Of a DNA stretch of 64,000 nt, positions 1 to 12,648 are shown one piece after another. The notes under the pieces were generated by a model, which saw only the letters and a list, made by a program, of their open reading frames with translations, ran no database searches and was not told where the DNA came from. Source of the stretch: Edaphochlamys debaryana (Eukaryota > Chlorophyta > Chlorophyceae > Chlamydomonadales); assembly GCA_016858145.1 (NCBI GenBank), contig JAEHOE010000069.1, positions 310,001-374,000 of the forward strand, given 5' to 3'. The first letter of the stretch is position 1; each line of letters begins with the position of its first letter. Position numbers and translations under genes: made by a program.

Positions 1-244
1 CCTTGGTCGCCCCGCTGTGGCATGCGCCTTCAAGGCTTCAAGCGAAGTTCCTGACGCCCCTGCCGCTCTGCTCTGGCGGCCACGGCTGCCCAGTGCCCAC
101 GTCGCCGGCACCGCCCAAGACTCTAACGGTGAAACGCAAACCTGCACTGCTGTCTGCTTTGCACTCGCCGCCATGCAATGGGCAGCAGGCGGCTGGTTCC
201 CCGGGCCGTGCCCCCGTGCACTCGGTTGCCTCACAGTTTCGGTT

Positions 245-249
245 TTACA
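245..249 (-). terminator. TGTAA polyadenylation signal of the RqcH-like gene
   Basis: TTACA on the plus strand reads TGTAA on the minus strand, about 55 nt downstream of the RqcH-like stop codon at 303-305. TGTAA is the usual poly(A) signal of Chlamydomonas-type nuclear genes. Positions 1-244 hold nothing else I recognise. Confidence 0.5.
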
Positions 250-302
250 CCTCCAGCCCCACCCCCAACCCATGCCCACCCTCGCCTGCCACTGCCCCCG
301 CC

Positions 303-3300
303 TCATCGCGCCGAGCCGGCCGCAGCGCCTGCCCCCGCCGCCGCATCCGCCCTGGCTGCCGCGCTGTCCCCCGGCCTCGCCACCACGTTCCGCAGCTCCT
401 TGGCGACCATGACAGCCCCCGGCTTTGCGCCGCGCGGCTTGCGCACCCAGGCTCCCTTGCTCAGCACCACATCCACCTGGAGGGGAGGGAGGCGGATGGG
501 AGGAGAAGAACTTGAGCCTGTCCTTGACCCTGCCGACCCCGGCCCCACTCCGACCCCACCACCCTTAACCCTGCGGTCAACCACAAACCCTGCAGTCAGC
601 CCTCAACCGGCACTGCACTCCTGCTTCAAACCCCCACCTCGAGGCTGTCCTTGGCCTTGCCGAGTTCCCCTTCCCCCCCCCCCTCTCGCTGGATGCCGCC
701 ATAACTTCTCTCTCTCTTCGATGTCCAATCCGTCCAAGATGACCTCCCTACCCCAGGCCCCCCCACGCACCTTGAGGCTGTCCTTGGCCTTGCTGAAGAA
801 GGCCGCCAGGTCAGCGGCGAACTGGACGTCCGCGTCCTCGGGCTGGCGCTTGCCGCCTGGGGGCAGCCGCAGCTGGGGGTGCAGGGGGCGGGTGGAGGGA
901 GGGGTGGAGGGGTTATGCCGGGGTCAAGGTGGATTGGGGCGTGGATTGGGGTGGAGGTTTGGACGGGGGACGGGTGTGTGGAGAGGCGTGCCACGGGGTG
1001 TAACCGGTGAGGTCGGAGAGGGCGCCGGCGGTGCGGGGTGCCAGCGGCTAAGGCCCCGACCGGCCCACCCTCCCCTCGTTCCCAAGTCGCATGCGTGACC
1101 CGGCAGCAGCGAGCACCCCGCCCCCCTTTCCGCCGGACCCCGTCTGTCCACCCTCTCCGCCCTCTCCCTCACCCCCCCCCTCTGCACCCCCCCCCCCCTC
1201 ACCAGGGTGTGGGACCCGGGCATACCCCGCACGTGGAACCACAGGTCCTCATCCGCTGCCACCTGGGGGGTGAGGGGGGGGGGCGAGGGAGGCGAGTGGG
1301 AAGGAATGAGATAGGTGAGAGGCGAACCTGGACGGGGTGCCGAGTAAGGGGGATCCTGACCCCATGTCCGTGTGTGGCTATGGAGATGGAGAGGGGGGAA
1401 GGGATGGAGATGGTTGTCGGTGTGTAGGTGCTGGCAGTGGTGCGGGTACCGGCAGCGGCCTTCCCCCTCGCAAAACTCACCCCTGAACAGGAGATCCCCT
1501 TTCCTCGTCCCTTTGCTTAGGAAACTAACCCAAAAGAGAACCCCTAAACCCCCTACGCAAAACACCCGCCTGCGTGGACAAGATATCGTTCTGCTTGTTG
1601 TTGCGCCCCACGAGAACCGTGAAGCCGCCGGGGCTGGTGAAGCGCCGAGCTGCCGCCGCGTCCTCGCCGCCGCCGCCGGCCGCCGCCGCCGCCAGCGCCG
1701 CCGCGGCGCCCTGCTTGCCGCCGCCCTGCTTGGCCCCCTTGCCGCCCTTGGCGGCGCGGGTGGCGGCGCGGCCCGCCGCCTTGGCGGCCTTGGCGGCGGT
1801 TTTGGCCGCCAGCGCCGCGTCGGTCGGCGGCTTCATGTACTTGCCGGCCACCAGCTCGTCCTGTACGGCGTACGGCATGCGTGTTCACGGCACGGGCGGT
1901 ACGGCATGAGCGGTACGGCAGCGGGGCGCAGATCGTGTAAGGACCGAGTTCGGCGGTGCCTTCTGTGCTGTGCGCCCGCATCCCGCAACATGCGCGTCCT
2001 GCCGCTGGCCCTGTGTAGCGTGCGGGTTGTGTCCCTGCGACACGCCAGCTGGGTTGCATGCGAGAGCTCGGGGCCCTCAGGGCTGAGGTCGGCGGTGCTC
2101 TGTCCTGCCGCTGCCCCTGTGTACCGTGCCCCTCCCGCCTGCCCACCTGCACCTCCCGCAGAGCCACGGAGTCGGCCGAGTCGCCCCGCCACCGCCGCAG
2201 CGCCGCCAGGCCCACCTGGGGGACGGGCGTAAGCACACGGCTGGAGCGCAGAGCCCGTGACCCGCTGCCCGCGTGTCCGATCCGCGTGGTGCGTCCCGCC
2301 CACACCTCTCCGCCTGGGCGCCTGCCCGTCCGTGCCCGTGAAAGCGTCCCCAGCCTCCCCCCTCCCCTTCCCTTTGCTTCCCTCCCCTTCCCCTCCCTTC
2401 GCTTCCCTTCCCTTCCCCTCCCTTCCCTTCCCTCCCTTTCCCTTCCCTTCGCTTCCCTTCCCTTCCGATCTCCCTTCCCCCCCCCCCACCTCGACCTCCT
2501 CCAGGTAGGCCGCCTCCGCCTCCGCCTCCGCCAGCAGCGGCTGCACCGCATCCACGGCCCGGCGCAGCTTGCGGGCCCTGGGGGGAGGGAGGGGCGAGGG
2601 GGGGCAGCAGGGAAGGAGGGAGGAGGGAAGGGCTTGTATGTGAAACGACTGCAGAGGGCCGCGGGCCAGGCGGCGCGGCTCACAGCCGTTCCACCACGGC
2701 TCCCAGCCGGGCTAACACTGGCCCGCCCTTTCCCCTTTTCCCGTTGCCACCCAGGGTCCAGCCCGCATGCGCCGGCCCCGGCTTCCGACGCCCTCCGCCC
2801 TTTCTACCACCCCCCATGCCGCCCCCACTTGCGGTACAGCGCCTCCGCCGCCTGCACGGGCGACTGCGTGGGGTCCAGGGTCAGGGTCAGGGGTGCGCCC
2901 GTGTCCCAGTCCTCCACCTCGACGGAGGCGGCGCCGGGGGGGATGCTGGGGGGGGGAGAGGGGGAGGGCGCAGGAGGGGGCGGTAGGGAGGGAAGGATGG
3001 GGGGTGGGTGGATGAGGGGTGGGCTTGAGGTCAGGTGGAGTGTAATGCGCAGGTGCGCGCCTCACGCAGCCTGGCTTGGCCCCGTCACACCATGCCAGGC
3101 CCTGGGTCACGTGTCTGAGCAAGGCAGCCCAGCCAAGCCCAGCCCAAAGAGTATGGACTCGAATGGAATTCCCTGGAAATTCCCTGCGGTTTCATGTTGG
3201 ACCTAGTCACACCAGTACAACTCCCCCCCCCCCTTCCCTACCGGTAGATGTTGGCGGTGATCATCTCTGCCGTACGGGACACCTCGGCCGCCCGCCCCGC

Positions 3301-6168
3301 GTCCGCCAGCTGCTGCTGGAAGGCCCGGGCCTGGGGAGGGCAGACGGGGTGGGGTGGGTGAGGGCTCGGGCGGGTTGGGGCGGGCTGGACACATCAAGGC
3401 AAAGCGACAGCGATGGGCGGCACGCGAAGAGCAAGAGGCCCCAACCCCGAGGCCCCAGCACGGGTGCCTCCCGCACCCCACCCCCTCCCCACGCACCTTG
3501 CCGCGCGCCTTCTTGAGCGCCCCCGCCACCACCCCCCCCAGCCGCCCCGCCAGCGCCTCGTGCGCCTCCGCCGCCGCCGCGGGCCCGAAGTGGGCCTCCA
3601 GCAGGGCCGACACGGAGGCGGCGGGGACCGGCAGCGAGCCGAACACGGAGAACCTGGGAGCGGGAAGAGACCGGGGGCCGACGTGGAACGGGTCAGGAAG
3701 GAACATGATGGTCGAGAGAGCGAAAGCTGGAGTCCCGAAGTTCGTGGCCCCACGAGCTGGCCGCGGTCGTGGATACAGCAGGAGCTGGGACCCGGGCAGG
3801 GCGCGCCCCGGCCGGCACGCACCTGCCCGTAGCGGGGTCCGAGCACGCCGCAAAGTCGCCCGCCGCCAACCGCTGCTGCCACGTCAGCCACCTGTCGTAC
3901 AGCTCGGCCCACTGCCGCTCGTCCAACGCGCCCGGGTTTGACCGCTGGTCAACGCCCGCAGCTGCGCACAGCTCCTCCACCAGCGCGGGGCTCACGCCGT
4001 GGAACGCGCGCACAAAGCCGTCCACCAACCGCCCGGCGGTTACACCGGCGGTTGCACTGGCGGTTGAGGTGCTGGCAGCCGCATCATCCGCCGCTGCGGC
4101 CGGCGGCGCTGCCGCCGCCGCGGCGGCCGCCGCCGCTCTCCGCTGCTGCTTGGACCCTCCCGCCGCGGCCGCGGCGGCGCGCTCCGCCGCCACCGCCGCC
4201 GCCGCCGCAGCGGCCAGCTGCGCCGCTCTGGTGAGTGTGTCCCGGAAAGCGTCCAGGGAGTTGACGGCGGTCGGGGGCACCCCCGTCAGCTGGGGCGGCA
4301 GGGCGTAGGGCCGCCCCGTCTGCACCTGACGCAGACTGGACATCATGCCCCCCACCTGCGGGCACAGGGGTAGGGATCGGGTGTTCAGGGCTGCTCGTGT
4401 AAAGGCCGAGAAAAGCGTAGGCGCGGTGATTAGCCGGCCGGTAGGGATCGGGTGTGTGGTGCTAAGCGGGATCGCGTCGCTTGCGCCAGGGCAGCTTAGG
4501 GTTGGCGGGGACAGGGGCCGGTTAGGACCATACAGGGCTTTGAGGTCCAGGGACAGGGACGCCAGGACGTGTGCCCGATCAGCGAGCGGGGGGTTCGGGT
4601 CCACAATGGGGTTCGAGGAGCAGCGGAACGGCATCAGCCCCGCAACGGTGGACGGGCGATCTGCCAAGGGGAGGTACTGCGGCCCCTGCCGCATGGGTCC
4701 CCCCACACACGTGTCCCGGCCCACCTGGTACGCTGCAGCCACCACCACGCCCTCCGCGTTGGTGAGGATGATGTTAGAGTACCTTGTGCACAGGGGGGGG
4801 GGGGCAACCACACCCGTCACTCGTGGCACCGTTGAGGGCATCTTACCACCATCGCGCAGTGCATCATGCTCCCCATCCTCTCCACCCACCAGGCCCCCGT
4901 CTCGACCGTGCTCCACACCTCCCCCTCCCCTTCCCCCCCTCCCACCTCCCCCCCCCCCCCACCTGGCCATGACCTCGCAGTAGAGGCGGTGCGAGGGCGG
5001 CTCCCCCGGCCGCCCCCCGAAGCCCAGCTCCGCCACCCGCTCCCAGGCCGCGGGCATGCAGGCGCACAGCAGCAGCCGCCCGGCCAGCGCGTCGCGGACC
5101 TGGGGCACGGACGGGTGGAGGGGAGGGGGGCGGACAGGGGCAGAGGCAGAGTGCTCGCAGCCGGGCTACAAGCGAGCAGAGGTTGGCCGGTGGGCAGCTG
5201 CACGGCAAGCATTCGTCTGTGTCCATAACCTCCATGCCCTCCTCCAGATGGGCAGGTGGGCAGCCGCACGGCGAGCGTCCGTCCGGCTTGCGTCGCGGGC
5301 CTCAGCATGGGGAGCCGTGGGCAGCCACGCGCCTCCACGGCCCCCGCCACGGACGCGCCCCGCTCTTGGGCCGTCTCCGCAGCCCCATGCCCGCGCCGCC
5401 AGCCCGTCCCCGCCCCCTCCATCCCCTCTCCCACCCCATCCCGCCCCCCACCCCCACGCGCCTGTTCCCCGAAGCTGTACAGCTCCGCCGCCGCCCCCCG
5501 CTCCGGCTCCTGCCCCGGCCCCAGCAGCGCCAGGCGCCCCGCCACCGGGTGCCAGCACAGCCGCAGCCAGCCCCCGCCCGTGGGGGTGCGCAGGCGCAGG
5601 GCCAGGCTGGTCTTGTCGGGCATGAGCACCTGGGGGGGGTGGGGTGGGGGTAGCAGGAGCGGGAATGGAAGATAGTTTCGTCACGGAGCCTCGTGCGAAA
5701 GGGCGGCCATTCCGGCCAGTTGCCAGTTGAGGGGAGAGGTGGGGTGGGGTGGGGGGGTTGGAGGGGGCGGGTGGGTGGGGCAGGGTGGCGGGTAGGGTTG
5801 GAGGGGGAGAGGGAGTTGGGCGGGGTGGGGCGGCGGGTGAGGTCGGGTGGGGTGGGGTGGGGCCAAGGGGCAGGCCGCCGACCCTCTGCACGGTGCCAGT
5901 GCGGTCCTGCACCGGCCCCTTGTACACACGGCCGCTAGGGGTCCGACGGACCCCGCCAGGCCGTCGGCTCCAGCAGAGCAGCACTCACTCCCCCTCCTCT
6001 CGTGATCTCATCCTGAATCTACGTCCGCACCCAGATGCTCGCCCTTCCGTTCCGCTGCCACCCCCGCTCCAGCCCCTGCCACCGCTTCCACCCCTGCTCC
6101 CCCCCTGCTCTATCTCTTCCTTCGCTCTCCAATGCGCTGAAAGTCATTCCCCCGCTTCCCCGCCCCCG

Positions 6169-6202
<34 letters not shown>

Positions 6203-7019
6203 CACTGCCCACCTGCTCCACCTTGGCCGGCACCCAGCCGCCCCTGAGCTCCGCCACGCTGGCGGCCAGGGTGCTGAAGTCCACAGGCTGCAGCCGGGCA
6301 GGCGCCGAGGTCCCAGCGGGGCCCGATGCAGGCCCCGCGGCGGAGGGCCCCGCGGCGGAGGGCGCGGCCGCGGCGGCGGCGGCGGGGGCCGTGGAGGGCG
6401 TGGGTGCGGCGGCGGGGGCCGCGGCTGAGGGGCCGGGAGATGCTACCGAGGCCGCGGCCCGGCCTCCGGCGCGGGTGGTGATGGTGTTGTTGGCATGGGT
6501 GCTAGTACGTAGAGGTGTGGGGGCGGCAGCTCGGGCGGTGAAGGGGCGGATGTGGGTCGGCGCTGGGGATGTCGACGCCGCGGAGCTGAGGGCCCCGGCC
6601 GTCAGCTGGTCAGCCGGTGAGCGGTTCCTGTGGCAGAACCATAGCCCTGATGTATGTGCAAGAGATCCCAGCTCAGCTCCTCGTGCAGAGGCTGCCGCGG
6701 GAGTGGCTGGGTGCGGACCGCTGCGTCCAGCGAAGGCCCGGCGGATGGAAGCGGGCGTGGCGGAGGTTGAAGCGGTTGAAGCCGGCCAGCGAGCCCCTGC
6801 TCCAGCGTTTCCGCTTGGCGCTGTGGCAGGGGCTCGCGGTCCCAGCGAGGCAGGGTGCATAGCGGCGTGCGCTTGGCGGAGGATGCTGGCCGCGCCCACA
6901 AGCGGTTGATGCAGGTGGAAGCCGCGCAGGCAGCTACCCAGTCTCCAAAGGTTGTGATCGGCTAGCCCAGGGGTAGAAGCTACGCACGCTGCGAGGAATT
7001 GCCCACCGCGCAGGACCAT
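303..7019 (-). CDS. RqcH/NFACT-family ribosome-associated quality-control protein, probably organellar
   Basis: Member of the NFACT family (bacterial RqcH/FbpA, eukaryotic NEMF/Rqc2), which binds the peptidyl-tRNA-blocked large ribosomal subunit and, in bacteria, drives C-terminal alanine tailing of stalled chains. Exon 1 (6213-7019) gives a basic, Ser/Ala-rich leader from MVLRGGQF, then VDFSTLAASVAELRGGWVP, the NFACT-N start. Later exons give PDKTSLALRLRTPTGGGW (~5600), SNIILTNAEGVVVAAA (~4770) and TGRPYALPPQLTGVPPT (~4310). A helical, Ala-rich middle follows (~4250-3240), then a coiled-coil region (~2930-2160). The NFACT-R part is FTSPGGFTVLVGRNNKQND (~1600) and DLWFHVRGMPGSHTLVR (~1240). 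The C-terminus, GAWVRKPRGAKPGAVMV, ends at 303. It looks more like bacterial/plastid RqcH than cytosolic NEMF, so a chloroplast or mitochondrial role is inferred. ATG 7019 is the first in-frame ATG before the conserved domain; the N-terminus is the least certain part. Ala-rich insertions enlarge the middle domain. Confidence 0.85.
6169..6200. repeat. 32-nt C homopolymer (G-run on the transcribed strand) in intron 1
   Basis: An uninterrupted run of 32 C on the plus strand, so 32 G in the minus-strand transcript, beginning about 12 nt after the intron 1 donor of the RqcH-like gene. Runs this long are prone to length error in assemblies and can form G-quadruplex or i-motif structures. Confidence 0.9.
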
Positions 7020-7751
7020 GCGAGGAGCACCAAACCAGCTGTTACTGCATAGTGTAGAGGAGCTTTCTACGTATGCACTGGTCAAGCGGGGGGCACCGTT
7101 CGAGCAAGCGGACCGGCCCCATGCCGCACGCCCCTTCACTTCAGGCTGTCGCAGAGCCCCTCACAGACAAGCCCCAAAGCTGGAACCCTATTCAATACAG
7201 CCCACACCCTTGAAACTGCCTAACCAGCTAGCCAGAACGGCATTGTTTCGGTATCAATTCGGCTACCTCTCTGCACCTCGAACCCGCCTTCGCGACTCCT
7301 CGTGCTCCCAAACCCACGGCAGGAACCTAGCGTCGTGTAGGTAAGGCGAGCTGGCGTAACACAGGGGCGCGTGCTACAGAGCTCTCACGCACGACTTCCC
7401 GGGGCTCCGCGCACGCGAGCTTGCGCCCTGGCGCGCCCGGGCGGTCGACACCGCTGCTGTCGTTAGTGGCGACTTTCTTTAGACTACGGACGAGCAGCTC
7501 GGGGCTCGCGGCGTTCGCTCAAGCGCGCCCCCTCTCGCCCTACCCCTCAGGACGCTCAAGGCCTCCTCCTACCACGAGGGGCGGCGACGCACGCCCGACT
7601 CCGAGCAAACCCACTGCGTCATGGGGAAGTTATACGCCTGGGCCGCCAGCTACTAGGCTCGCGGTCGGTAGTCATTTCGGGCGAGGCCAAAGCTCGCGGC
7701 AATCGGCCGCGGCCCAGCGACAACTGCGTTTGGTCTCCCTTCCATAACTAG
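7020..7751. promoter_or_regulatory. Divergent intergenic region (putative bidirectional promoter)
   Basis: About 730 bp separate the start codons of the minus-strand RqcH-like gene and the plus-strand ankyrin gene. Base composition is less skewed than in the flanking exons. I see no clear TATA box and no open reading frame with recognisable protein content, so this is inferred to hold both promoters and 5' UTRs. Confidence 0.4.
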
Positions 7752-10700
7752 ATGGTCACCGCAGCTATTCTAGAAGGCCCGGACCTCGCCGGGCCCGAGC
7801 GGCTCGCGCAGGTCACCTGCAGTTCGGACCTGGCCCAACCCGAGCTGCAGCTACACCATCCCCGCGCGCAAACGCCCGAGCTCTCACCCGAAGGACCCCA
7901 GTCCCTCCCCACCTCCACCGCCTCCACTCCCACCGACGGAGTGAGCGAATCAGAGTCAGACATCGGCCCCTCCGCCCCCGCCGGCCGGGGCGAGGCGGCA
8001 CGCAACCCCGCCGCTGCAGCGGCACCAACCCGCGGCACGCGCAACGGCAGCGCGCCTGGCGCGCAGCCCAACGCCAGGACGGACGGCCCCAGCGCCAGGG
8101 ATGCCCTGGACGGTGCTGAGGGCAGTGCGCCGGTCGCCCAGCGGCGGAGGCGGCGCTCCAGCTGGACTGCCGGGGAGTGGCCGCAGGCGGCTGGCGGCAG
8201 CGCGGCTGCCGGAGCCGGGGTTGCGGAGTCCACCGGCCGTGGAGGAGGCCTCGAGGTGAGGCGCATGCGCGTGAGACGCGGCACCACCGCCAACACGAGG
8301 GGTCCTCGCCGGGCCTGCTCACTGCGAGAACATACTTGGGCCCCGCCGGGCCTGGGCCCGGCCCCACCCCGCCGGGTGCACTACCCGCTCCCCCACCCAC
8401 TCACGCGCTTGCCCCCTCCTCCTGCCCCTTCCCCCTGTCCAGTCGCTCTCCCGGGACGACCTGTTCCGTCAGTTCGTGGCCATTCGCGATGCGGTGGTGC
8501 GCAAGGCCTCCACCAGCGGGGGCCGCTCCTCCCCGGCCAGCCCCCGCTCGGAGGCCGCTGGTGCGGGCGCCGGCGAGGAATCTGCGGGCGCCGTGGAACG
8601 CCGCGGCGAGGGCGGGGTTTGGGGGCCGGAGGCGGGGGCGAGGTCCGCGCTGCGGCCCTGCAGCCTGCCCGGCACGCCCGGGCCCGTGGTGGCACCGGTG
8701 CCCTCCACGGCGGGCAGCGCCCCCGGCACGCCCCCGGCGCACCCCCTCAGCCACACCACCTACGCCCACTCCCCGCGCGGCTCGGCCTCCGGCTCCAACT
8801 CGGGTGCCGGCGCCGGCGCGGCGCAAGCCAACCCGGGCTCCGCCGGCGTCGGCGCAGCGGGCTCGGGCCCCAGCCCGCTACCGCGGACCTCCGCGCCCGG
8901 CGGCAGCCCCACCCACAGGCCCACAGCCGCCGTGTCACCCTCCAGCCTGGCGGCCCGCCGCGGCCTCGACCGTTTCCCCGACCCCCTGGCCACCTCGGGT
9001 GGCCCGGGGCTTGACGCGGAGACCCAGGGCGCAGGCACGGGCCAGGGCGCAGCCCAGGCCGGTACCGGAAGCGGTACTGGAAGCGGTACCCCCTGGTCTC
9101 CCACCGTCGTGATTGACCTGCAGCAGTTCTACCGCTCCCCCGCGCCCAGCACCGGCGGCTCGGGGGCCGGGGCCGGGTCCCCCGGCCCCGTGTCGCCCTT
9201 CCAGGCCGCCGTCTCGTACGCCAGCGGCTGCGTGGGCGGGCCCGCCGCCTCGCCTTCTCCCTCTCCTGCCCACCCGCACCCCCAGCTGCAGGCCCTGGAG
9301 GGACCGCCGCGGCCCAGTGAGGCCATCTCGTCCGAGGAGTCGGAGGCGGATGGCCGTGACGGGCAGATGCTGCCTGGCCCCGGCTCGGTGCCCGCCACGG
9401 ACAGCCTGTTCTCGCTGCAGCCCTCGGGCACGCCGCAGCCCTCGGTGCCGCGGACCAGCGCGGGCTCGGCGCCGGAGGGGGCAGAGGCGGGGGTGGGGGC
9501 GGAGGTGGAGGCGGAGGCGGGCGAGGGCGGCAGCAGCAGCAGCGGAGGAGGAGGGGGCCAGGGCTCTGCGTCCGCTTGCGCCGTGGCGCAGGAGGAGCAG
9601 CCGGCGGCGCGGATGCTGGTGTGGCAGGTGGGGAGGGGGAGGGCAGGGCGGGAGCACGGTCTGAGTGTGGGGATGGGGTGGGAAGGGGAAGCATGGGTGC
9701 GTGTGGGCGGTAACACGCGCCGGATGGGTCATGCCGACCCCTGTCCGCTCAAGAGGCTACCTCAGCCGAGTGTTGCGCCCGGAGAGTGGGAGGGGGGCGG
9801 GGCTTCCCTGTTGGCTGTGGGGCCCTTTGCGCTCAACAGACCGCTGACGTCCCGTCCCGCACGGCCCTTGCTGCCCGCTTCCTCACGGCTCCGGGTGGCG
9901 GAAGGGAAGTTAGAAGCACTGTTAACGCCTCGCCCTGACGTGGCCCCTGCTGCCCGCGTCCTTTGCAGGAGGAGCTGGCGGCCGCTGCCGAGGCAGCCCG
10001 CTCCCAGCTGGGCGGCAGCTCCCTGCGGCGGCGCACCACCAGCAACGCCGGCAACGGCCCGCTGCGCTCCAACACCGGCACCGGCCTCGGCCGCACGGTC
10101 GACTACTCCGCCGCCGTCCACTCGGCCGCCGCCGGCCGCACCAGCCTCACCTCCGTGCCCCCCACCAAGGCCGCCGCCGCCGACGACGGCTCCACGGCGA
10201 CGCCCTTCATGAACTTCGCCGCGGTCCCCGGCGGCGCCGCTGCCAACGGCGGCGGCGCCGCCGGCGGCGTGGCGGCGGCGGCGGCGCTGCTGACGTCGCC
10301 GTCGATGGTGGCCTCCAGCGCGAGCACGGTGGCCAAGTGCCTGGACAAGGGGCTGCCCTTTGCCGCCATGCCGTTTGCGGACTTCGCGGCGGCGACCGCC
10401 GCCGCCGAGCGCGGCGACTGCCCCGCCGCCCACGCGATCCTGTCCAGCAAGGCCGTGTACTACCCCGGCCACGGCCGCCACGCCGCCAGCACCGGCGGCG
10501 CGGGCGGCGCGGTGAGCGCCGGCGGCGCGGCGCCTGGCGGCGGGCTGCTGGCGGGCCGCCGGCCGGCCACCAGCACCGCCACCGCCGCCGCCGCCGCCAT
10601 CCGGAAGCTGCTGGACGACGGCGTGCCGCTCCACGTCATGTCGCCGTGCGAGTACCAGCGCATCGCGCTGGCGTCGCAGTACGGCGTACGGCAGCTGGCC

Positions 10701-12648
10701 GACGTCCTGGTCGCCGTACCGCCGCCGGAGGCGGCCACCGCCACTGCCGCCGCCATCTCCCCATCCGCAACCCCCGCTAGATCCAACGACGGCACGCCGG
10801 CACCAGCCGGACCCCCAGCGGGCTCCCCAGCGGCGACGTCAGCGCTGGCGCCTGCGCTGCTGGGGCGGCTGCTGCTGCCAGCGCTGCCGCCGCAGGTGGC
10901 CTCGCTGGCGGGGCGGCGGCCGCCTCCCGGCCACCGCCGCGGCAGCTCCATCGGCAGCGACGACTCCTTCACGGCCTGCGTGGTCCGCTTCCAGTCGGGC
11001 AGGGAGGCGTACGTGGACCGGGAGCGAGGTGCGTGGGTGGGGTGGGGGCTGGTGGGCAGGTGGGGAGGGGGACAGAGCGGTGGGCAGGGGTGGCTGGGAC
11101 AGGGGTGGCTGCGGTTGGCGGGACAGGAAGGCTGGGAGGAAGGGGGAGCAAGGGGCGGATCCATGAGGGGAATTGGGAACTGTGTAGCGGTGGGGGCATG
11201 TGCGTGATGCAGGCTGTCTCGCGCCCCGCCCCCGCAGGCGCCTCCACGCCCCTGCCCGCGGCCGCCGCCGCCAGCCCTGCGCAGCAGGCGGCCGCCGCTG
11301 CCGCCGGCCGCATGCGGGCGCTGGTGCGCGCGGCGCAGCAGGGCAACGCAGCCCGGGTGGCGTACCTCGTGGTGAGCGGGTGTGGGGTTGTTGGCGGGAG
11401 CGACCACGTGGTTAGTGGGTGGGATGAAGCCCACGTTGACACTCGGAGGTGGCTGGTCGCCCGGTGAATCCCGGTCCATTCGGGTTAGGCTGAGGTGGCT
11501 GGCCGCCGCGGTGAAGCGCAGGCGACTTTGGCACCGTCTTGCCAGCACCAAGGGAGCTCGATCCTTTGCCCTCGCGCTCAGCCCCCGGTACCACCATGTA
11601 CCTCTCATACCTGGTGTTGTGCCCTGGTGCGCGCAGGAGCACGGCGCAGACGTGAACGCCACAGAGGGAGCGCACACCTCTAGCGAGACCGCTGCCCCCC
11701 ACTCCCCGCGCACGCCGCACGGGCGCCACCTGCAGGCCCTGAGCCTGGGCGCACACGGCCCCCCGGCCACGGCCACGGCCGCGGCCCCGCCCTCCCCCTC
11801 GGCCGTCACGCCGGGCCGTACGGCACTGCACTACGCCGCCGAGGCGGGCGCCTTCGCTGCCGTACAGATGCTGCTGCACTACGGGGCCTTTGTTGGCGTG
11901 CGCGACGGGGCGGGTGAGCGGCCCGGGGGGTGGGGGTTGCACCACGAGACGCGCCCCTAAGTTGCTGGAGCGGGGCCGTGAGGCTTACATAGACTGGAAG
12001 CGCACGTCCCCACGCAAAGCAAGGGCTGGCAGCGTAGCTGGGCGCTGACCGCTATCGCCGCCGACCCTGTGCACTGATCACCCTGACCCCATCCGCCATG
12101 CCGCGTTCGGTGATGTCCTCCCCGCAGGCCGTAACGCTTACGACCTGGCCCGGCGCAAGGGCCATGACGCAGTGGCACAGCTGCTCAAGGACGCGGCCGA
12201 GCGCCGCCGTACCGCCGTACGGAGCTGTACGGCAAGCGCCGCCGCCGACGGCGCCAAGGGCGACGCCCACGCAACCGTCAAGGCCAACGGTCACGGTAAC
12301 GGTCCCAACGGTCTCCGCCTGGACCCCCAGGAGCGGCCGCATACCCCCAACGGCCTTGCCGCTATCGACGGAGCGAAGGGCTCCCCCCGGTTTGGTGGTG
12401 CTAGTGCTGGCCCTGTCGCGGCAGTGGGTGCGGACGGGTCGATGGCGGCCGCGCCGGCGGCGCTCCCAGGCATCAGCGGCGGCGGCTGTGTGGATGAGAT
12501 CGAGCCGGACCCCTCGGGCTGCCCCATGCCACGGCCCGAGGTGAAGCACGCGGACTCGGCGTCGCTTGCTTCGCGGGGAAACAGCTTCAAGGGCAAGGAG
12601 AAGAAGGGCGGCGGCGGCCTGTTCGCGTGCTTCTTATGTGTGGACTGA
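7752..12648 (+). CDS. Ankyrin-repeat protein with basic, Cys-ending C-terminus
   Basis: Six exons join in frame: 7752-8255, 8443-9627, 9969-11028, 11238-11371, 11637-11913 and 12128-12648 (about 1226 aa), all with GT-AG borders. The N-terminal half is Ser/Pro/Gly/Ala-rich and probably disordered. Exon 3 carries two ankyrin-like helical stretches (CLDKGLPFAAMPFADFAAAT and AAIRKLLDDGVPLHVMSP). Exons 4-6 hold clearer ankyrin repeats: RMRALVRAAQQGNAARVAYL, EHGADVNAT, GRTALHYAAEAGAFAAVQML and NAYDLARRKGHDAVAQLL. The protein ends KGKEKKGGGGLFACFLCVD: a lysine patch followed by two cysteines, suggestive of S-acylation and membrane attachment (inference). Ankyrin repeats mediate protein binding; no catalytic domain is visible, so the specific function is unknown. 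Confidence 0.8.

Noticed and set aside
2340..2470. CCCTTCC/GCTTCCC-rich tract that could suggest a satellite or CRISPR-like repeats
   Set aside because: Simple polypyrimidine microsatellite in an intron of the RqcH-like gene, with no spacer structure.
1372..2683. Long overlapping frames on both strands (286 and 376 codons) opposite the RqcH-like exons
   Set aside because: Their Arg/Gly/Pro-rich translations are shadows of high-GC exons and introns; the minus-strand exons with FTSPGGFTVLVGRNNK explain the region.
8177..9112. 311-codon plus-strand frame overlapping ankyrin exon 2
   Set aside because: Wrong frame of a real exon; it is Pro/Arg/Ala-rich with no family motif, while the chosen frame joins phase-correctly to the neighbouring exons.
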